A DNA stretch of 64,000 nucleotides, from NCBI GenBank assembly GCA_005656395.1, contig SRSI01000074.1, forward strand, positions 1 through 64,000, read 5' to 3'. This DNA is from Strongyloides papillosus. Lineage: Eukaryota > Nematoda > Chromadorea > Rhabditida > Strongyloididae. Positions within the stretch are counted from its first letter, which is position 1, and each line of letters starts with the position of its first letter. A program made the translations under genes and the position numbers. The notes beneath the pieces are model-generated. The model was given only the letters and a program-made list of their open reading frames with translations, made no database searches and had not been told where the DNA came from. Shown one piece after another: positions 1-10,939 of this stretch.

Positions 1-490
1 GTTTTTATAACTTTCCATAAATTTGATCTTTAAAGATAGTCTTGAATGATAGTACAAAAAAGGTTCGACTACTTGATGTGTATAATTTCATAAAAAAATA
101 TAAATTACAATAATTCAAAGTAATGAAACATATTAATAAAGATACTATATTATGTTAAAAAATTCTTTTTTAAAAGCATTTATAATTTTACATATAAATA
201 AAATCTAATCTTATAGTTTGAAGTGTATTGTAGAAAACAACTTAAGTTTTATGATAAAAATAATGTCATACAAAAATAGCGACTTATTTTATCAAATTTT
301 TAATTATTGTTTGAATCTTTATGAACAAAATATTTGCGATAAGATTAGTCGCAAGTCAAAAAAATTTGTATTTCATTAGGATGGACAAATTTACTAAATT
401 ATACACAGATATGTGTCCTTTTTTATTTTTCTAAATATTTCGTTAATAAAAATTAAAAGATTACTTAAAAATCATTAAAATAAATCCTAT
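1..490. repeat. Direct repeat, left copy (mate at 8251-8740)
   Basis: The window opens inside a sequence repeated in the same orientation at 8251-8740. By eye I count about six differences in 490 bases. The match degrades abruptly after about 497, although weaker homology continues to about 650. The repeat probably extends left of the window, so its true left end is unknown. No coding potential is seen. Confidence 0.9.
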
Positions 491-647
491 TTTTGTATGA
501 TATCATTTTTATCTTGAAACGTAAGTTGTTTTCTATCATACATTTCAAAATACAAGATTAGAAATTAATTTCAGGTAAAATTATAAGTGCTTTCATAAAA
601 CGCATTTAATAACATATCACAATATTTTTATTAATATGTTTCAATGG
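119..647. repeat. Foldback (imperfect palindrome) element, copy a
   Basis: About 180 bases at 119-300 reappear as the reverse complement at about 485-647, for example TAGAAAACAACTTA near 232 against TAAGTTGTTTTCTA near 525. The arms flank a centre of about 185 bases. This is the form of a foldback or MITE-like element. A second copy is at 8369-8895, and one arm plus the centre recurs at 13535-13870. No transposase is visible. Confidence 0.75.
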
Positions 648-679
648 TTTAAATCTATAGTAAAAATAAAAAAAAATAT

Positions 680-1640
680 GCCTCTCTCATAACTCTTTTC
701 AAATCTAATCGATTTTAATGAGTAAATAGCTAAAAGATGTGTTTTTTTTCTAACTAAAGGGCTCGATTAACTTCAAAAATTTATGGCCAAAATTTGGCCA
801 AGTTATTCTTAAAAAAACCCTTTTTTTACCCCCTTTTCAGTATGGTTTTGTTCAGAGGATAACTTTCTTCAAAGTTAATAAAATAATTTGATTAGTATGG
901 CATTTAAAAGGTACAATTTTAGAATAGTTCGGAAACATAATAATATCGAGCTTGATTAATAATTGACTGAGTTATGGTCCAAAGAGTGGTGACCATTTTG
1001 AAAAAAAATTTTTAAAGTTAAATAGCTATAACTTAGTCATGATTTGATGAAAACAAATAACATAGTATCTGTTATATAGAGCTAAGTCTAACTTAAAAAA
1101 TAAAAGTCTAGTCTAACGAAGTTTAAAGCTTAAGAATGAAAGAATTTATGTTAATTTGAATTTCAACATTTTTGCTTTTTTCCATTTTTTTGTAAAAATC
1201 AATTTTGTTTTAGAAATTACTCTTTTCAAACTTGATCGACTTGTATGATTTAATCGTTATTTGATGTATTTTTTTCAACTTAGGGGAAGAATAGGTCTCA
1301 GAACTTTTGGTTCATAAGCGGTAAATTATTTTTAGAAAACAACACTTTTTGGACAAGTTTTTGTATAGTTTTGTTTCAGAACTTTTTGAAGAGTTAATTA
1401 AATTTTTTGGATTCTGACTTATTTAGAATGTAAAAGTATTTAATATGAGGAAATTGCAATATTAAACAAATTAGTCAAATTACCGACTAGAAGATGATGA
1501 CCATTTTTCAGTAAAAATTAAAATGTTGTTTCAAATAAATAAAACTAAATTTAGTACATAGATCGAAGTCTGATTCAAAATGTGAAACTATAACGAAGTT
1601 TTTAGTTTAGAAATGAAAGAAGTTATTTTAGGTACTAGTT
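680..1640. repeat. Diverged tandem duplication inside the arm
   Basis: Two units of about 450-500 bases, 680-1190 and 1215-1640, follow each other in the same orientation. Both contain ACTCTTTTCAAA near the start, a GATGACC/GGTGACCATTTT block in the middle and an AACGAAGTTT...GAATGAAAGAA-type block near the end. The mirror image lies in the right arm at about 12550-13500. I see nothing coding. Confidence 0.6.
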
Positions 1641-2031
1641 TTTTTTTGCTTTTTCTCACTTACATATTTGTAAAATGAGGGAAAATAAGTAGTTAATAGA
1701 AGAATGATACAATTTTTTTTACCAATTTCAAAAATATAGTGGGTATTTACTCAAATATTTACTTAGAATGATTCAAATATTCAATTTTTTTCACCTTTTG
1801 GATATAAATTAAATTCTTTTTATGGGTAAATTTTTTATTTGACTAAACAGGTTCAATAAGTGTATATGTTATAAAATGGCTTAAAACATAGAAATATTTA
1901 ACATATTAATCTTCTATATCAATGTATTTTTTTCGGTTATTTTACTTTTCCATAATATGTAGGTTAATGCAACAATTTTTCTATATAAATATTTTGATTA
2001 ATAACCTAAAATAAAAATATTTAAAAAAAAA

Positions 2032-2066
2032 TGCTCTGCGGAGCAGTCGTGAACTGCCGAAGGCAG
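2032..2066. repeat. Two adjacent short GC-rich hairpins
   Basis: TGCTC-TGCG-GAGCA (2032-2045) is followed nine bases later by CTGCC-GAA-GGCAG (2054-2066). Each has a perfect 5-bp stem and a 3-4 base loop. They form a GC-rich island in very AT-rich DNA. The same pair is mirrored at 12117-12151 in the other arm. Their role is unknown. Confidence 0.7.
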
Positions 2067-2429
2067 GTATAAAGCTGGTTATTATAAATTTTATTTTCTT
2101 GCAAATTTATAATCATCTGAAAGTTTAAATTTTTTATAATCCTTTTAAAAATCATTTCTAAAAAAATTAAGCTTATGGAAAGTTATAGAATATTAGCTAT
2201 TTTTTATTCATAGTAAAAAATAATTTTTATATATTTCAATTTTAAAAAAAGGATAAATACTAAAATATTATTTTAAATTAATAATACTTTGTGTGGTTCA
2301 ATATTTATTATTTTTCATCATTAATATTATGAAATTTTTAAACTCATTTTTGTTATTAGATTGTTTAAAAGAATGATTTTTGTTAAAAAACTAACAACTT
2401 TATATCAAATAGACTTCTAATAACGTAGT

Positions 2430-2720
2430 TCATGATATATTGTAAAAAACAAGTTAGCATCTAAAATGATCGTAATATCATACAAAATATTAAGATTAAA
2501 TAAAAGTTAGATTACTTAAAAATGTCAAGCATATGTATTTTTGCAAAAAAAAACACAAAAATTATGCAACAATCTAATATTTTGCGTCGTTTGAGACAGT
2601 GTTGTTATCGCTAAATATCTTTGAAATTTCAGTAAAATTTAATTTTTTTAATAGGTGTGACATTTTATGAAGAATTGCCAAAATCTGTCGAATTTTTTCT
2701 TTGTGTGGATACATTATTTA
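2430..2720 (-). repeat. Dispersed repeat R, minus orientation
   Basis: This is the mirror, in the left arm, of the R copy at 11490-11770. It is also a diverged relative of the copies at 4840-5140 and 7755-8060. A shared core is TGACATTTT.AAGTAAT.TAACTTTTA, seen here as its complement near 2495-2530. Confidence 0.6.
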
Positions 2721-3243
2721 TAAAATTCCCAAATAAAATTTATATTTAAATCCTAACTTCTTGTCTCTTTACATTTTTATTTAAACCAAAAAGAATTCGA
2801 ACTAGTATTTTTAAGAATTTTATCAATTCTTCCAAAATTAAGTGAAACTTTAAATTTGATAAAATTTCATTAAACTTCTCAATAATTTTTCTTTTTCTAA
2901 AGAACATTTATCTTTTGCACTAAAAATTAAATTTTTAAAGTAAAATGTAATTTTATGTAATAATTTATAGTCTCTTGTAATTTTCACCTATACTGCGATA
3001 CAAAATTTTAAAAAATGATTTATTAAACTTTTTTAAAAAAAAGGTTTTTTTCGAAAAGTAACCAGTTGTATGCACAAAATAAAATATGTTTAAATTTCGA
3101 GACTTTATATCAGGTTTCCTTTAAAAAATAATATCCGTTAAAAATATCACTATAAATAAAAAATTTTTAATGGACTAAATACATTAATGTTATTTAATCC
3201 AATTTTTTAACGTTATTTATTTATTTATATTTTTTTACAAGAA

Positions 3244-4716
3244 ATGCTTCATATTCATAGGAGATTATTTTATTCACTTATAATATTTTGTTTTCTTATA
3301 ATCTATTCCGATGGAGCAAAACATAACAAAGGGCTTAACAAAATTAATAGACTAAAAAATAATAATAAATATCGCTTACTTCAACATAGAAATTCAGAAT
3401 ATTTGTATTTATGGAAATTTTATGCTATACCAAATAATTATTTGCAAGCTAAGAAAGGTACAATTCTCGGAATATACTTAAGACAATGTTTCAATAGAAA
3501 AAATAAAAATCATTTTTACATTTCGTCCAATAACAAATCTTATTATGCTCAGAATAATCAATATAACACAATAGTTTGTAAAGTTACAAAACATAAATGT
3601 CTATATGATACGCAAGATAGTTATTTTAAAGTTCCTCTTAATATAGTTAATAATTTGAAAGAAATCGAAATTGTGAGTAATATTACTGGTAAAAAAAGAA
3701 CATTTCAATTAGACACAACTGCAGCAAACAGTAAACCTTTTGATTGAATTACTGTTTGTACACCACTTCTTTATTACTATAATAATTGGCTTCAAATGTT
3801 TATGTTTTTGGAGAAATGGAGAGAAGAAAAGAATGTAAGAATTATGATCTATTATAGAAGCTTATCTCGTGATGTTTTCGAATTGCTCAAATATTATGAA
3901 AAATTAAAAATCGTTTATTTGATTCCATCACCAATATTTCCACGTAATGATCCAATGCAAAAATTTGTCGCAACGTCTGACGGTATGGGACCGCTTTTTT
4001 TTAATGACTGTATGTATAGAAATAATACAAATTATCTTACTGTTATGGATATCGATGAATATTTTCATATTTTTGATGAACAAAGTAGAAAAAAGGGACT
4101 ATTAGAATTTGTCAGAAAAAAAGCTAATCAGTATCCTATGATTGGATTTTTTAACTTTCAAAGTTATTATATGTCATATATAAATAAAAAAGTGGATGAT
4201 TCTTTTAACTTTGCTACAGAAGGTTTATTAACTTTTGATTATCCTAATAAAATTGGAAAATCCATAATTTTAACAAGTAAAATAAGTTATCCAAATTATC
4301 ATATTCCATCATTTAAAAAACTAAAAGATGGATATACAGTGAGTATTAATTCTCTAAAAATATAATAATGTTTTTTTTAGTTTCCAAAAAATGAAGGTAT
4401 TCTTCTTCATGCTCGACCTAATTATATCTTCAAAAATGTGAAAAGTAAAGACAAAATTCAATTTTTAGGAGGACCTGAAAAACTTAAGTTTAACTCGGAA
4501 TATCGAACATTAAGAAAAAATTTAAATAAAACATTAGTTTTTAAATATAAACGTACGGTAATTTCTAATAGATGTATTCTCAAAAACAAAAAAAAAAGTG
4601 AACATTATTGTAATTGGAATATAGAGGAATGTAGAAAACAGATAGACTTATTAGAAAACTGGATTTATACAAGTGAAAAAAGTAAAAATTACCAGGAATA
4701 TGTGAAATTTAAATAA
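3244..4716 (+). pseudogene. GT92 (DUF23)-like glycosyltransferase copy with a premature stop
   Basis: The exons would be 3244-4338 and 4381-4716, with a 42-base GT..AG intron, for 477 codons. Codon 168 is TGA at 3745-3747 where the intact copy at 9467-10939 has GGA (Gly). The frame is otherwise open to the same stop as the intact copy. If translated to the TGA, the product is a 167-residue piece: a signal-anchor (about residues 7-22) and stem only, without the catalytic region. The region after the stop still encodes the GT92-type core, including an MDIDEYF metal-binding motif (DxD type) near residue 268 and a CNW..EEC cysteine pattern near the end. GT92 enzymes are Golgi glycosyltransferases; C. 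elegans GALT-1 adds galactose to core fucose of N-glycans. The donor and acceptor here are unknown. A single nonsense change suggests recent loss, a segregating null allele or a base-call error. Confidence 0.8.
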
Positions 4717-4839
4717 GTAAAATTTAACTTTATTAATACTTAACATGTATATATACACAAAATATACTAACTTTGTTTTAATTTATATAAACAATAGAAA
4801 ATAAATTAATAATATACACAATTAAAAAGGGAAAAATTT

Positions 4840-5160
4840 TAACAATTCTCAAAAAATGCGATAAAAATTTTTGCCTGTTTAAAAATCAAGATTCGTTCAA
4901 ATTTTAAGTAAATCAAGCGATACCAAAAATAATTTAATCGACATAAAATTTTTAGGTTGTTTTATAAATCTTACCTTATTTTTACTAAAATTTATATGTT
5001 TGACATTTTGAAGTAATGTAACTTTTAATTAATGTTAATATTTTGTACAATGTCATGCTTATTTTTGACTTTAACTTGTTTTTCTAATATATTTTGAAAT
5101 ATGTTATGAGATTTTAATTTTTTATTGTCCAATTTTGATAACATATTAAATTAGAAGTCA
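4840..5160 (+). repeat. Dispersed repeat R, spacer copy 1
   Basis: This stretch matches 7755-8060 in the same orientation. Shared blocks include AAAATGCGATAAAAATTT, CTGTTTAAAAATCAA and TTTGACATTTTGAAG. It lies just beyond the end of the left inverted arm. Confidence 0.75.
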
Positions 5161-6263
5161 TTAAAAGTAGTTATTGGGTAGTATAATTTTAAAAAATCTT
5201 CATTAGAAGTATAAGTTCGATAAATGCAAGTTTCATTAACATGATTCATCTATACATCTTGAAATTTTAAGAACAATCATTGCATTGCTTTAACACCTAA
5301 TACATCTTTTTCATGCGCACAATAAATTTTTTTAGTTGCCTTATATATTAGTTAGAGCTCATAGAAGATACGGTGTCAAAAATAATGTATAACTGCATTA
5401 ATTCTTCAGTAAAAAAAATTAAGGATAGATAATGTGACAATTTATAATTTTACAAGTTGTAATTTTAAGAAGTGATCCTATCTAATTACAATAACAACAT
5501 AATCTTATATCACTTATAATCTTATTTTTTGATGATAAAAATTGTGTACTGGTAAATATTAATTCGAAAATTATTAAATTATATTACAACTTATATCTAT
5601 TTGGATTGTATTTATAAAATATTTTTTAAAATCTTCTCCTTACTAAATCATACAAAATATGGTTAAAAAAGGCGACAAAACTATTGAGACAAACTAAAAT
5701 ATTGACATGTAAATGAAATTTTGAAATGTTAAATAGAAGTTCAGAGAGAAATATTTGAAATTTTAATTTATAAATCTAAGTTCATACGCAAAAAATGAAT
5801 ACAAATCTGTTTTTTAACATTGTGTAATAGTCTAAATGTTTATAATTGTGACACTTTGTTCATATGTTTTACTTTAAATTGTTAAAATTTTTTTATAACT
5901 GTTTTCATTGTTAAAGTAATTTTTGACAATTTTAGTCTTTTAAATCATTTTTAGATCTTATATCAATCTATATTTAACACTAATATTTTAATAAAAGAAA
6001 TGTAAATTTATTTTATAAAGGTTTATTTTAAAATAAACTTGAATCCATATAAAAATAAAAAATTACATTATAGATATAAGTAACTGTGGCGATTCAATAA
6101 ACTAAACATTTTCCACTTTTCAAAAGAAGATTTTTTAATGAAAAATAACATATGTTTTGCTTTCTGCTTATTTTTTGCCAGTTTAACGACAAAAAATACT
6201 TTTATATATTGTAAAAAATAAAAAGATATTTAAAAGAAGTTTTTTTACTTATATATTGTACTC
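5161..6263. other. Spacer DNA, no gene seen
   Basis: This is AT-rich DNA downstream of the small minus-strand gene and between repeat copies. I see no open frame with protein-like composition, no RNA gene and no clear repeat. Confidence 0.5.
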
Positions 6264-6608
6264 TTAACTTCTCCTACCAGGATTTACTGTTGTTGTTATT
6301 GTTAAGTTGTCCAATCTTTTAGCTACAGAAGCTAATTGTGTTTGTAATTGAGTCAAACCTGCTTTAATTTGTTGTATTCCTCTTTTTTTGTTTCTTCTTT
6401 TTTGTTTATTACTTTTTTTTGATTTATTTCTTCTTGGTCTACTTTGTCTTTTTCCAATTGAGTTCGTATCTTCTTCGTCATTTAAAATAGAGGGTTGTTG
6501 TAGATTATCAATGTTAATTGGAACTAAATTATTTTTAGTTTCAAAAGATCCAGCTAAGAATAGATTAATGAGTAATATAAATACAGGAAATAATTTAATA
6601 CTTTTCAT
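6264..6608 (-). CDS. Small secreted basic protein, unknown function
   Basis: This is a single-exon ORF of 114 residues, not recognised as any family. Residues 1-20 form a good signal peptide (Lys near the start, then a Phe/Leu/Ile/Val core ending in AGS). After an acidic stretch (NDEED) come dense basic residues from about 52 to 77, starting at GKRQSRPRR and running through KSKKSNKQKRRNKKR. A short amphipathic, Leu/Gln-rich helix (about 78-103) could form a coiled coil. The tail is Thr-rich. GKR could be a dibasic processing site. It is the only gene-like ORF in the spacer of the giant inverted repeat. Signal peptide and composition support a real gene, but no homology is claimed. A plus-strand ORF over the same bases looks like a shadow. 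Confidence 0.55.
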   Translation of the reverse strand: MKSIKLFPVFILLINLFLAGSFETKNNLVPINIDNLQQPSILNDEEDTNSIGKRQSRPRRNKSKKSNKQKRRNKKRGIQQIKAGLTQLQTQLASVAKRLDNLTITTTVNPGRRS

Positions 6609-7750
6609 AGTTAAATTTGTACGTTATAATAAAAAATTCTTACTTTTTTATACCTTTAAAATATTTATTTTTATCAAAAATTAAAATAATTCGTCACCAA
6701 TATTGATATTAATTTTTTTGATAAATAAATAAATTTGTTGGATTGTTTTAATAAAATTTATCAATTTTCTATCATAAAAAAATGTATGGTTTTTAAATAA
6801 TATAAAATAAATATATTGTGCCATGACATTTTATAGTACTAATATTTTAAGAGAAAAAATCTTGATGACAATCAGTATATAGAAAAAATGTAACCAGATT
6901 AATTACGATTTTTGAAAAAAGTTTTTCTCAGATTAATTTCAAAGAATTATTTTGATCTAATGAAATTTTCATTTATAGTAAATTATTTAAAATAAAAAAT
7001 GTTCTTAAATAGTTTTTTCTATAATATAAAATTTTTTTGTCTGTGATGCCTCATCTTTTTGAACAAAGAAATTTAATTTTTTCATTAGCAAAGTTTTCGA
7101 CTATTCTTACCAATTATCTAATAGAAAGATTTTTTTAAACATAATGTAAGATGCTGATTTGAATGATTTTAGACAACTAGAAAGTATACATTTAAAAAAT
7201 CTTTATTGAATTTATTGTGATTACCGTTTACTTTTAATCTATTCGATCATCACATAAGTAGAAATAGAAAATCAATAACCCAATTTTAATCTAAAACACT
7301 CCTCTGAAAAAATTATTTTAAATTCTAATAAATGTTTTAATTTTGGTCATGTTATGAATGAACTTTTAAACATTTTTTAAAAGTCGTTAAAATATAGTTA
7401 TTCTGTATAAATTTTAAGTATAGAAAAATTAAGAATTTAATTATTATTTGATAAAAAAAAATTGTAATCTGAGTGAGTTAAAGGTGTAGATTCAACCAAT
7501 TAAAAAAATAGCAATCGGTTGGTGCATTAAGTTAAAACTTTTTCTTTTTATTAATAAGGCTTTATACAAAGAGGGGCTTGAAAAGTTTAAGATTGAAATA
7601 AACCAAATTAAGTAAGAAATGTGATTGATCTCGATATCTATTATGGAAATTTCTATCGTGTATCTACTTTATGTCTTAAGAAATTTATTAAATCTTTGAA
7701 AAAAAATTATGCCTTCATTACTTTATTAATTTGAATACACACAAAAAATA
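6609..7750. other. Spacer DNA, no gene seen
   Basis: This is AT-rich sequence upstream of the small secreted gene. It presumably includes that gene's promoter, but I recognise no specific site, and no protein-like frame is present. Confidence 0.5.
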
Positions 7751-7754
7751 AGGC

Positions 7755-8060
7755 AAACTTCGGCAATCCTCAGAAAATGCGATAAAAATTTCCACCTGTT
7801 TAAAAATCAAAATTCGTTCAAATTCTAAAAAAATCAAGCGACTGTAGAAATATTGTAAACGACATAAAATATAAGCTTGTCGTATAAATTTTGACTTTCA
7901 TTTTACAAAACTATACATGTTTGACATTTTGAAGAAATGTAACTTTTAATGAATCTAAATATTTTATATGATATCATGTTAATCTCTGAGTATAACTTGT
8001 TTTTTTATAATATACTATGAAATATGTTATTTGAAGCCTATTTTATGTAGGTTGTTAGTG
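7755..8060 (+). repeat. Dispersed repeat R, spacer copy 2
   Basis: This is a direct-orientation match to 4840-5140 and a diverged match to 11490-11770. It is followed by the direct repeat and foldback at 8251, in the same order (R, then ATAACTTTCCATAA, then foldback) as in the right arm. Confidence 0.75.
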
Positions 8061-8250
8061 TTTTAACAAAAATTATTCATTTAAACAACAATAAATTCAG
8101 AAATTTTAAAATTTTATAGCACTAACAATTAAAAGCCATAATTATTTAACTGCGGAGATTATTAAATAAAAGTATTACTTTATTATTTGCTTCGTTAATA
8201 AATTAAGATATTCCAAAGTTATTTATAATTATGAAAAAAAGATACATAAT

Positions 8251-8740
8251 GTTTTTATAACTTTCCATAAATTTGATCTTTAAAGATAGTCTTGAATGAT
8301 AGTACAAAAAAGTTTCGACTACATGATGTGTATAATTTCATAAAAAAATATAAATTACAATAATTCAAAGTAATGAAACATATTAATAAAGATACTATAG
8401 TATGTTAAAAAATTCTTTTTTAAAAGCATTTATAATTTTACATCTAAATAAAATCTAATCTTATAGTTTGAAGTGTATTGTAGAAAACAACTTAAGTTTT
8501 ATGACAAAAATAATGTCATACAAAAATAGCGACTTATTTTATCAAATTTTTAATTATTGTTTGAATCTTTATGAACAAAATATTTGCGATAAGATTAGTC
8601 GCAAGTCAAAAAAATTTGTATTTCATTAGGATGGACAAATTTACTAAATTATACACAGATATGTGTCCTTTTTTATTTTTCTAAGTATTTCGTTAATAAA
8701 AATTAAAAGATTACTTAAAAATCATTAAAATAAATCCTAT
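8251..8740. repeat. Direct repeat, right copy (mate at 1-490)
   Basis: This begins GTTTTTATAACTTTCC, as at position 1. It is about 99% identical to 1-490 by eye and then falls off sharply. Confidence 0.9.
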
Positions 8741-8895
8741 TTTTGTATAAAATTATTTTTATCTTAAAACTTTAATTGTTTTCTACACAATGTATTTTAC
8801 AATACAGATTAGAAATTAATTTCAAATATAATTACAAATACTTTATGGACAGTATTAGTTAACCTATCATAGTATTCTTATTAATGTGTTTAAAT
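8369..8895. repeat. Foldback element, copy b
   Basis: This has the same layout as the element at 119-647: the left arm is nearly identical to it and the right arm is considerably diverged. It lies between R copy 2 and the right inverted arm. Confidence 0.65.
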
Positions 8896-8929
8896 ACCCT
8901 GATTGGTTATAAAGCACATATTTTTTATG

Positions 8930-9350
8930 AAATTATATTCATTTGATAGTCCAAATTTTTTATATTATCTTTCAAGATTACTTTTAAAAATTGAATTTAT
9001 GAAATGTTATAAGATAATATCTATTTTTTTAATAGTAAAAAATAATCTTCATTAAATATTTTAATTTAATGAAGATAAATATTTTAATGAAATTTTGAAT
9101 TAATAATCTGCATAGTTAAATAATTATTGCTTTCCATTATTATTGTTACGAAATTTTTTGATTTATAAAAATATTGTTGTTAGTAGTTTGTTTAGAAGAA
9201 TAATTTTTATTAAAACACCAACGACTTTACACAAATTTGGCATATAAAAAAGTGCTACATAAAATATTATAAAATACAAGCTAGAGTCTAAAGTAGCATG
9301 ATAACATACAAAATATTAATATTAAATTGTTCTGAGAATCGTCAAAATAT
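8930..9350 (-). repeat. Diverged relative of 2100-2520
   Basis: This shows colinear similarity to left-arm positions 2100-2520, for example the TAGTAAAAAATAAT block. It lacks the 1.4 kb that separates the foldback from this block in the arms, so it looks like the ancestral or deleted arrangement of the same module. Confidence 0.5.
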
Positions 9351-9466
9351 TTCCTTTTTTTATGTGTATACTATTAATTTATTTTCTATTGTTTATATAA
9401 ATTAAAACAAAGTAAGTATATTTTGTGTATATATGCATGTTAAGTATTAATAAAATTAAAATTTAC

Positions 9467-10939
9467 TTATTCTAATTTCACATATTCTTGGTAATTTTTA
9501 CTTTTCTCACTTGTATAAATCCAGTTTTCTAATAAATCTATCTGTTTTCCACATTCCTCTATATTCCAATTACAATAATTTTCACTTTTTTTTTTGTTTT
9601 TGAGAATACATCTATTAGAAATTACCGTACGCTTATATTTAAAAATTAATGTTTCACGTAAATTTTTTATTAACGTTTGATAATTTGAATTAAATTTAAG
9701 TTTTTCAGGACTTCCTAAAAATTGAATTTTGTCTTTACTTTCCACATTTTTGAAGATATAATTAGGTCGAGCATGAAGAAGAATACCTTCATTTTTTGGA
9801 AACTAAAAAAAACATTATTATATTTTTAGAGAATTAATACTCACTCTATATCCATCTTTTAGTTTTTTAAATGTTGGAATATGATAATTTGGATAACTTA
9901 TTTTACTTGTTAAAATTATGGATTTTCCAATTTTATTAGGATAATCAAAAGTTAATAAACCTTCTGTAGCAAAGTTAAAAGAATCATCCACTTTTTTATT
10001 TATATATGACAAATAATAACTTTGAAAGTTAAAAAATCCAATCATAGGATACTGATTAGATTTTTTTTTGACAAATTCTAATAGTCCCTTTTTTCTACTT
10101 TGTTCATCAAAAATATGAAAATATTCATCGACATCCATAACAGTAAGATAATTTGTATTATTTCTATACATACAGTCATTAAAAAAAAGCGGCCCCATAC
10201 CGCCAGACGTTGCGACAAATTTTTGCATTGGATCATTACGTGGAAATATTGGTGATGGAATCAAATAAACGATGTTTAATTTTTCATAATATTTGAGCAA
10301 TTCGAAAACATCACGAGATAAGCTTCTATAATAGATCATAATTCTTACATTCTTTTCTTCTCTCCATTTCTCCAAAAACATAAACATTTGAAGCCAATTA
10401 TTATAGTAATAAAGAAGTGGTGTACAAACAGTAATTCCATCAAAAGGTTTACTGTTTGCTGCAGTTGTGTCTAATTGAAATGTTCTTTTTTTACCAGTAA
10501 TATTACTCACAATTTCGATTTCTTTCAAATTATTAACTATATTAAGAGGAACTTTAAAATAACTTTCTTGCGGATCATATAGACATTTATATCTTGAATC
10601 TTTACAAATTCTTCTGTTAATTTGATCATTCTGAGCATAATAAGATTTGTTATTGGATGAAATGTAAAAAAGATTTTTATTTTTTCTATTGAAGCATTGT
10701 CTTAAGTATATTCCAAAAATTGTACCTTCCCTGGCTAGCAAATAATTTTTTGGTATAGCATAAAATTTCCATAAATACAAATTTTCTGAATTTCTATGTT
10801 GAAGTAAGCGATATTTATTATCATTTTTTAATCTATTAATTTTGTTAAGCCCTTTGTTATGTTTTACTCCATCGGAATAGATTATAAGAAAACAAAATAT
10901 TATAAGTGAATAAAATAATCTCCTATGAATATGAAGCAT
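9467..10939 (-). CDS. GT92 (DUF23)-like glycosyltransferase, intact copy
   Basis: Exons are 10939-9845 and 9802-9467, with a 42-base intron (GTGAGT donor, TTTTTTTTAG acceptor), phase 0, giving 476 residues. Residues 7-22 form a signal-anchor or signal peptide; the rest would be lumenal, as in type II Golgi enzymes. The core includes VCTPLLYYYNNWLQ, then FLEKWREEKNVRI, then MDVDEYF (residues 268-274), the likely metal and sugar-nucleotide motif. Cysteines recur near the end in CNWNIEEC. This matches nematode GT92 proteins in layout. The family transfers sugars, with galactose as the known C. elegans example; the substrate here is unknown. Its mirror copy at 3244-4716 carries a stop. The first 24 codons are identical between copies, whereas the remainder differs at about 40 residues. 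Confidence 0.82.

Larger units (their letters stand above)
480..4830. repeat. Giant inverted repeat, left arm
   Basis: This arm is the reverse complement of about 9350-13700. It carries the GT92 pseudogene copy. Identity is patchy. Outside about 967 the arms are homologous but clearly diverged. From 967 to 3316 I found essentially no differences in the segments I compared. From 3317 onward, coding and 3' sequence differ by several percent. The arm itself contains tandem and dispersed sub-repeats. The two arms are separated by a spacer of about 4.5 kb. Confidence 0.9.
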
